Translations under genes and position numbers: made by a program
Notes under the pieces: generated by a model
Told to the model about the DNA's origin: nothing
Seen by the model: the letters and a program-made list of their open reading frames with translations, nothing else
Databases searched by the model: none
From: Mesodorylaimus sp. YZB2_4
Taxonomy: Eukaryota; Nematoda; Enoplea; Dorylaimida; Dorylaimidae
Reading direction: 5' to 3'
NCBI GenBank assembly: GCA_030248295.1
Contig: JASANH010001557.1
Location: 62,001 to 126,000, forward strand
DNA length: 64,000 nt
Shown: in pieces, positions 57,300 to 64,000 of the stretch
How positions within the stretch are numbered: position 1 is the first letter of the stretch
How the letters are laid out: each line of letters opens with the position of its first letter

Positions 57300-58120
57300 T
57301 GCAGCCATGTCTTGAACATACAAAAGCGGGCATCGAAAATCGCCATGACCAGGCGTGCGACCACACCCTGGCACTTCGGATGGTGGACGTTCTGGACAGA
57401 GCGGTTGAAAGTGCCCTGTTGTATGACAAGAATTGCAGAAACGCTTGTTTGAATATGGCGGCGCAGGCGGTTGATACGTCGTATCGTCTGTATAGCCAGT
57501 GATTGGGCATCAATACACACGATTTCCAAATCCCAAGGGTCCAGCAATCGGGTCGATTTGACTGTTGTCGTTGACCCGATTGCTGGTTTTGATATATCTC
57601 TTGATTTGAATTCGACCATTGCTGATTGGTTTGCTGCTGATTTTGCAATTGACGACCCCCTCTGGCACCACCGCGGGCACCACGCTGAAAATTAGAGCCA
57701 TTTTGAGAAGCGATGTTACTTGAACTCTGAGAAGCATTGCGTGGTGAAATCCATATTGGCGCGGATCCCTTATACCCATAGTTACTTGGATGATTTGGCG
57801 TGGTACCGCTGGCATAGGCGCTTGCATATTCGTCGCTGGCGAAATCAGTAGCGATCGCATTGGCATTCGATGGGAGTAGGCCAGTCGTGGGCGTCTGTTC
57901 GAGAGAAGCCAGTTCCCACTTGATTGCATATTTGGTCAGATCATCAAACGAAGGACGTTGGTCCTTGGCCAAACTGTATCCATCAAGTGCGCTTCGCAAT
58001 GGAATGGGCACGTTCTGCTTAAACGTGTCCATCAATAGTCATTCGCGGTCGGCGGGCAAAGATTCGGGCATTGCTTTCTGGTCAGCATGCTGCAATCGAT
58101 GCGCATAGTTTTGACGACTA
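57300..58120 (-). pseudogene. Ty3/gypsy-like gag relic
   Basis: The minus strand encodes a capsid-like segment (RPSFDDLTKYAIKWELASLE), an Arg/Gly and Gln/Asn-rich linker and a Cys/His nucleic-acid-binding region (CNSCHTTGH, CGRTPGHGDFRC). The same plan is found in the gag at 63-64 kb. There is an in-frame stop near 58037 and a frame change near 57560, so it is not functional as it stands. Confidence 0.7.
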
Positions 58121-58639
58121 TCGTTTGGCTGCAGCTTCGTTTTCCTGAAGAGGGAGTGCACGTAGGACCATTCACGTATTAGGAAAAACGTACACATGGC
58201 CTCCGTTAGCTAACGTTTCGACCGTGAGCGACGTTGCTGATTCGCCGGAATTCTTTCTGAGGCAAATATTGCATCTTTAACGTTTTTGATCGAGTCCGAC
58301 GGTTCGACTTTCAATGTATTGGTTCTTTGCTTGAAAATACGCACAAAAAGTTTCATGCTTGCTTTAGGCGCTAAAAAAAGAAAAAACATCAAGCTTTCCC
58401 GTCGGAGAACCAGACTCTGATATTCGTGAATTATAGGTGGCCCAGGTACATACATATGTTGGCTTGTATATTTCACGCTTTTACCATACATTTTGAGCTG
58501 AAAACTATTTCTAGCTAAAACTTCCCTGTCCCCGCCCACGAAATCTGGCCTACATTATCTTATAGTCTCAATGGAGGACAGAAGGAGGACATGAGGTCAT
58601 TCCTCGCCCAATAGGCAAATAAAGGCATTTTCGCAACCA

Positions 58640-59090
58640 TTACGTTGGATCTCCAGCCGTTTAACGTCGAGATCGAGCACACAATCAACACAGGAGACCA
58701 CCCACCTGTCCACATCCCTCCTCGTCGCATTCCATTTCATCAGCGTGGGGTGGTGTACAAGATGATTCAGGACATAAAAGAGCGAAGATCTTTTATGTCC
58801 TGAAGACAAATCGGCAAATCGAAGACTCCCGTAGTGCTTGGGCCAGCCCCATTTGTTTAGTCGATAAGAAGTCGAGCTCCTTACTGCGATTTACTGTGGA
58901 CTACAGAGACGTGAATGCCATCACGGCAAGGGACGAGTACACGTTAAGCAGAATGGACGACATTTTGGATTCGCTTTCCAGGGCCAAGTTTTTCTCCAGC
59001 CTTAATCTTATTTTAGGATATTGGCAAATCAAATTGAAAGACAGTGATGAAGAGAAACGGCATTTCATGTTCCTGGCGCGAGTGTTGTTG
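58640..59090 (+). pseudogene. Ty3/gypsy-like reverse transcriptase relic
   Basis: The plus strand gives the pol linker (INTGDHPPVHIPPRRIPFHQ) and the start of the RT domain (SPICLVDKKSS, FTVDYRDVNAIT, LNLILGYWQIKL). A stop lies near 58798. The catalytic YxDD region, RNase H and integrase are missing. It is opposite in orientation to the neighbouring gag relic, so it derives from another element. Confidence 0.75.
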
Positions 59091-59099
59091 GTTTTGGCG

Positions 59100-61000
59100 G
59101 ACATTATTGGCGTCGAGGCCCATATTATCATCGAGTCGGATGCTCATTGCTTGATAAGACTGAGATTTTGGGAAAGAATTTGTGGTCCCGTCGATTTGGA
59201 GGAAGGAGTCGGAGCAACTGGAGCTTTTTTGAACTTCCTCTTTCAAATCTAGGTGCTGTGTCCTTGGTGATCCAAGACGCTGTCTTCACGACCATAGGAA
59301 AGGTCATGGATGCAAAGATAAACGCGGGTATTATGATAGATTTTTTGAAAATTTGGTAACAAGAACATACGGTTATGAAATTCAATGTGCTGGGCTAAAT
59401 AAATTGGTGCAGCTAGTGGTTTTGTGAGCCTGGATGAAGTTATGTCTGTAGTAATTTGAAGTTTGAATAAATTTCATTTGGTAATTTGGAAGGCGCCTTG
59501 GTTCTGTTTCTAGTTGCACACTTTTTTTTTTGCTGTAAAGAGAAGAATGAGTGCGAAGGCGGGGTTGGAAGTGGCGGTGGCAGGGGTTGTGGCGGTGGAG
59601 CAGCAGCGAATGGACGCGTCAGCTGAGGCCAAAGACAACAGCGACTGCTTCCACGCCGTCACCGCAGCCATGGTTGAGAGGCTGCGGCCACGCTAAACCA
59701 AATGATAAAAGAGTTGCTGCGAGTGCTTTTTGAAAGTTGCTGCACACGCGTTTGATAATTTTAAAATTTTTTGATTTGTTTTGAGTGATTTGAGGTTTGT
59801 TATTTTTGTGGTCGTTGTAGCCCACACGTGTTGTACATAAATGAGTGACGAGGAACCGAGTATCAAATGTAAAATGCTATTAGCTGATTCTTTTTTCCAG
59901 CTCCATTCACTGTCCTCGGCCTTCTTTCTTCTGGCTTGTAGTCGCTGTCGCTCCCTTTGGACTCGTTCTCACTGTCTTCTGATTGCGGCTGGTGCCATCT
60001 TCATATTCCTCGACGACAATGCGGCGTTCTGTAAACACATACTTACGGGTGATATCGGGCAGCAGTTCGCCGAGTTGTGCTCGCGTCCACCTCGATATAG
60101 GCCAACTCACCATTTCCGCTAAAATTCACGCATATTTTTATTATTCAAATTTAAAAGCACTCGTAGATGTGGAAGATGCCAACGTTATAAGCTAAGTGCG
60201 GGAGCAACAGTCTCTGCAGTATTCACAATGGCTGCAGAGTAGTCCAGTTGGGTGAAGTTGAACCTACTGATCCTATTGGATACGGTATCGACAGTGTCTA
60301 TATCGAGAAGTGGGTCAGAATTCAAGACCAGTGATGATAAACGTGGTACATCAAGCCCTCCTCATCAGTGTCAACCCAGGCTGAGTAAGTATTTTTCAGA
60401 GGCTAAAAGCTGATTTGTGATAAGGCAGTTCATTAAAATTTCTCGGACAGAGCTAGTTTGAATTTAAGGGTGCACCTAGCGTAGCGTGAAAGAGAGCACT
60501 TTAGAGTTTTTGATTCCTGGTAGAGAAGCACAAAACCGGTTTTGGCATTTGGGCTGTGGTCAACTCAAAGCCGAAAGTCCAACGAGCAAAAAAGGATGTG
60601 CGCTGTTAAGCTATCCCCCCATCCATTAGTTTCTCATAAAACTTTCCTCACCTTGCGCGGTCCTGATCTGATAAACAGCAGCATCCGAAACCTAATCCCA
60701 GCCAGAATAAGGTGTGAAATTTTTTGGGCGCCTGAAAGGGGGGGTTCAGAGGGCGAAAAAAATGCGGTGCGAAGTTTTTACATTTATGAAGCGGGCTCAT
60801 GATTCAAAAAATAATTTTTCCAGATGCTCAAGGTGAAAAAAAATTTCTCAATTTTCTAGTTTAAAAATTAAAAATTCTATTTTCCAGTTTTTCTTGATTC
60901 TGGCTTCAAGACTTCTCCCCGATTTTTCCGCGTTTCCCAAATGCAACTTGAAATTATCTCTTGAATTTTATCACGCTCTAACACATTGACCCTTCTGTCT
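59100..61000. other. no gene recognised
   Basis: Several short frames without family resemblance. AATAAA words occur near 59390 and 59466. The stretch 60.66-60.98 kb resembles the degenerate repeat in Smoothened intron 4. Confidence 0.35.
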
Positions 61001-61068
61001 TTTCTAATCAACGACACATCATCGTGTTCGGAAACGAATGAGGAATCGAATGCCCGTTGCGAAAAGTT

Positions 61069-61545
61069 TTATCTCTCACCTATATCAAGATATTGGGCGC
61101 CAAAGTTGAGGGTCCTGTTCGAGCTTCGAGGGTCCTGTTCAGATTTCTTGACTACCTCGCCACTTTGGACGCCGGGGGTAGGATTTGAACGAAATTGAGC
61201 GCATACCAAACGACTGACCTGAGCTGATATGTAGTCGATTGGAGAGGAGACGATTGGCATCAAAATTTGAGACTCGGAATTGTCGATTTGACTGGATTGG
61301 CTGACAAATGGAATCTTGACTCCAGCGAGTGATCCATTGTTGTATGTAACAGTTTTACTCGATTCGCATAGCGTATGCTTGTACACCGAACCAATGTCTT
61401 GACCAATGAGCATGGTGATGGTACCCGCAGGGTCATTCAAAATGGCAACAGGATGCAAAATTGTTGTTGTACCGAACGTGAGGTGAACATATTGGATGCC
61501 CAAAATTTGGGAGCCAACTCTTTTAAAGTTACAAAGCAGCCTCAA
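61069..61545 (-). pseudogene. retroelement protease C-terminal half
   Basis: The minus strand frame holds the second half of a retropepsin-like fold (HPVAILNDPAGTITMLIGQD) followed by a linker. The active-site half is at 63.1 kb on the same strand, separated by about 1.5 kb containing a plus-strand gag-like ORF. The simplest reading is one element split by the insertion of another. Confidence 0.55.
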
Positions 61546-62009
61546 TTCGCTAATTTTTCTTCACTTTAACAAAATGACTTGTACCTAATAGTTCGACTCT
61601 CTACTTGAACACTTGATCATGACCCTGCTGTAAGGGGGAATGAAGACCAAGTTATGCAAATGAGAGTGACCTCGTTCGATATTAGGCCTGTCTTGTGATA
61701 TCAGGTGATTGCTGTGCTTGGAACTGGTGTCCTCTTGTCTGATGTGTGTTATTTGTTTGTTTTGTGCTGGTGCACTCTTGCCTTTGGGTAGATGCTCGCT
61801 CTCTAATCAGTGTTCATGCGTGCGTGTACTCGGTGCGGTCGAGTGGTGAACCTTCTCTATAAGACAAGTGGTCTTATATTGGTTCCCATTGCCGGTCTCT
61901 AACCCGTGTGAGCCATGCACCCTATCCACCGATTCTCCACCTCACTCCCGCCCGATACTACCTAGGCTTTGCAAGCCACTCATCGATTTCGCCAATTATT
62001 CTGCCCGAA

Positions 62010-62926
62010 ATGGCCGATCAGCCGCCAAATGCTGATCAGGTCACCGACGAGAATCCCGTTGAAGAGTCTACTGTCCAGATCACGGCCGTCGATCGGCCCC
62101 CCTATGAGCGCGACCAATTACCCCCTGCAGCTCGACGACAGCTTATCTCGGTTGAACAGGCCAAACATCTTCGTCAAGAAGTGTCCGAGTCGTATGAACG
62201 TGCCGTTGCAGCTGTCGTGGAGGCAGACAATTCCAGGCGTCATGCCGAGTCAATACGAAGTGCAATCGAACGACGGGAGCAGCAATGGGACGAAGAACGA
62301 TCGCAATTTGCTCAGGAACGATCGAAATTTGCTCAAGAACGGTTAAAGACGGCCATCCTCGAGGCCCAACTGCAGGCGCTACAAGCAAAAGTGGACAAGG
62401 TAGAGCAGAGTAAGCAGCCTGATGTCCGTTCCTCTGCTCAGGGTGGTCACCAACCCAGTACTGGAGTCATCCCTGAGTGCCCCGCCTATGCCCGCTCTGA
62501 TCCAGACCCCCGTGCCAATGATCCGCCACAGTCCCAAATCGGTTCGACCCGCTGGACGTCGTCCCCGTCAAGATTGTAACCAGTAACTGGTTCTCGTGGT
62601 GACAATTCGAATGGTACGACAGCCTTCGCTTTTGGCGGAACGTGCTTCGTTCGTTGGTTCCTCAAGCACACCATGAACCCGGCAATGAAGATGACGCTGA
62701 CGCACTCCGCCAAGTAGTGTCATCCGCGGCCCTCGCTCGAGCTCAGTCCGATTTGGATCACACGTTCGGCCCAGAAACCGATTTGATGCAATTTTGGTTC
62801 GATAAGATCACGACCACATATAATACAGGTGGGGTTTTTGTCGATTTTTTCGCAACAACTCCTCTCGATATTAGGTATCTACATCCAGTCACGAAGCAGC
62901 CGCTCGTGTATGACGCTCGAGCGTGA
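62010..62926 (+). pseudogene. gag-like coiled-coil ORF of a nested retroelement
   Basis: From ATG 62010 the frame runs through an acidic/Pro-rich start, a long charged coiled coil with two QERSKFAQER-type repeats and a Pro-rich part, stopping near 62577. A second frame (62600-62926) continues with a Trp-rich capsid-like segment (WYDSLRFWRNVLRSLVPQ). The frame break and missing zinc knuckle mark it as decayed. Retroelement origin is inferred from plan and context. Confidence 0.45.
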
Positions 62927-62994
62927 ATGTGGGGTCGTCCAACGAACACCCAGCAGCAATCCGAACCAGTGTCCAATTTAGGTGACGCTCCTAA

Positions 62995-64000
62995 TCAGAC
63001 CACTTCATCCGCGGGTACTGGCTTGCAGCCCCAACAACGCCACGTCAGATAATAGGTCAGATAATCGTCCCGCCCCCTCCATCGACTGTTCCAGTATGGA
63101 TGGATATCATTGTACGTCTTGCTGGACATGACTGAAACTTGAGCGCCAGTATCGATTGTGACTTGAACTTGTCGACCATCGATGCCGATAACGATTTCAG
63201 GCGATGGCTGTTTCTGATAAGGTGGAAAAGTACCAGCATGGAAAGAAAAAACATTACCTTGATTTGGTGATTGATCAACGACATGATTGTAAAATAAAGC
63301 GGAAGTTGAGGGAGCTTGCTGTTGTATGCATGGATTGCCATTTTGAACAGCGGCGACATCTTGAGCGTACAAAAATGGACATCGAAATGGACCATGACCA
63401 GGCGTGCGTCCACATCCAGACGTGGTGCAGGGCGGACGACTAGGGCAATGAGCTGGAACATGTCCTACAGCATGACAATCGGAGCATTTTCTTGTTGCTA
63501 CATCGGCGGGTGGAGGAATCGAAATTGTGGTATCGTACTGATAGCGAGTGATCGGGCACCGATACACACGATCGCCAATTCCTCTTGGTGGTCGAACATG
63601 CTGTGACTGACAGGATCGATTGTTCGTTCGAAACTGGTTCGACTGTTGACCATAATTTTGTGTTACTGATGCCAATTTGACTGAGGCTGATGTTGTTGGC
63701 ATTGAAGCTGTTGATGCAGACGATGGCGAGTTCCAGTTAGATGGTTTTGGCGCAGTTGAATTGTGAAGCTGCCATTTTATTCCCCGAAGTTTGATCTCTT
63801 CAAACGTTGGTCGTTGCGTGTTGTCGACATAAAGGTCTTGGATTAATGCAGCTAGCGGTCCCGGCATATTACCCTGGAATTGTTTGATCAGTAACCATCG
63901 CAGCTGGTCTTGATTCGCCGTAGGGAATGCCCTCTGTGCTGCTTGCTCCAATCGGTCGGCATATTCAGAGAATTTTTCGTTTGGAAGCAATTTCGTCTCT
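62995..64000 (-). CDS. Ty3/gypsy-like Gag and start of protease (partial at window edge)
   Basis: The minus-strand frame continues beyond the right edge of the window, so its start is unknown. It encodes a capsid C-terminal segment (FSEYADRLEQAAQRAFP, RPTFEEIKLRGIKWQL), a Ser/Thr-rich linker, a Cys/His region (CSDCHAVGHVPAHC, CGRTPGHGPFRC) and a retropepsin start with the catalytic VTIDTGAQVS at about 63143-63162. The frame runs into unrelated sequence and stops at 62995. The rest of the protease appears at 61.07-61.55 kb. It is part of an LTR-type retroelement; LTRs were not located. Confidence 0.75.
   Translation of the reverse strand, partial: ETKLLPNEKFSEYADRLEQAAQRAFPTANQDQLRWLLIKQFQGNMPGPLAALIQDLYVDNTQRPTFEEIKLRGIKWQLHNSTAPKPSNWNSPSSASTASMPTTSASVKLASVTQNYGQQSNQFRTNNRSCQSQHVRPPRGIGDRVYRCPITRYQYDTTISIPPPADVATRKCSDCHAVGHVPAHCPSRPPCTTSGCGRTPGHGPFRCPFLYAQDVAAVQNGNPCIQQQAPSTSALFYNHVVDQSPNQGNVFSFHAGTFPPYQKQPSPEIVIGIDGRQVQVTIDTGAQVSVMSSKTYNDIHPYWNSRWRGRDDYLTYYLTWRCWGCKPVPADEVV

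Overview
The window is nuclear DNA from an invertebrate animal. Its protein genes have many introns, often only 36-60 nt long, with GT..AG borders, and it carries a complete Smoothened receptor, which restricts it to Metazoa. Base composition is intermediate. About half of the window is transposon-derived. I could not fix the phylum from sequence alone; nematodes are unlikely because they generally lack Smoothened. Exon models were built by hand by matching splice sites, codon phase and family motifs. Three of them (TBC, IgGFc-binding-like, Smoothened) close in one frame from ATG to stop.

Layout. 1-3.1 kb: degenerate repeats, a tRNA-like SINE and a CpG-rich promoter-like block. 3.2-14.9 kb (+): a 25-exon gene encoding PH, coiled coil, Rab-GAP TBC domain and a C-terminal beta-propeller, about 1621 aa. 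15.7-18.7 kb (+): a secreted protein of the IgGFc-binding N-domain family. 19.4-20.2 kb: decayed copies of a MACPF gene (-) and of the IgGFc-binding-like gene (+). 20.6-22.2 kb: a TIR-bounded element carrying nested smaller elements. 23.0-25.2 kb (-): a MACPF (perforin-like) gene with a C-terminal membrane segment. 26.0-28.3 kb: SINEs and short repeats. 28.4-29.2 kb: a 22-bp minisatellite. 29.6-30.7 kb (+): a broken von Willebrand A-domain gene. 32.3-33.4 kb: a non-autonomous hAT-like element. 33.7-41.6 kb (-): Smoothened, 9 exons, 892 aa. 42-53 kb: gene-poor, with a 120-bp repeat, a CpG-rich block with an RFX-type site, a 20-bp satellite inside terminal inverted repeats, and two foldback-like elements. 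54.1-55.2 kb: second hAT-like copy, inside another reading frame. 56-64 kb: a pile of Ty3/gypsy-like retroelement relics, one apparently inserted in another.

Biology. The TBC protein should act in endosome/lysosome Rab traffic, and Smoothened in Hedgehog signalling. The IgGFc-binding-like, MACPF and VWA genes form a neighbourhood of secreted or membrane-anchored proteins, plausibly mucosal or innate defence. Interleaved intact and decayed copies of the first two suggest a tandem duplication in which each copy lost a different gene. The best leads are the GAP-propeller fusion, this duplicated pair, the two hAT-like insertions with clean 8-bp target duplications, and several repeat families shared between introns and intergenic DNA.
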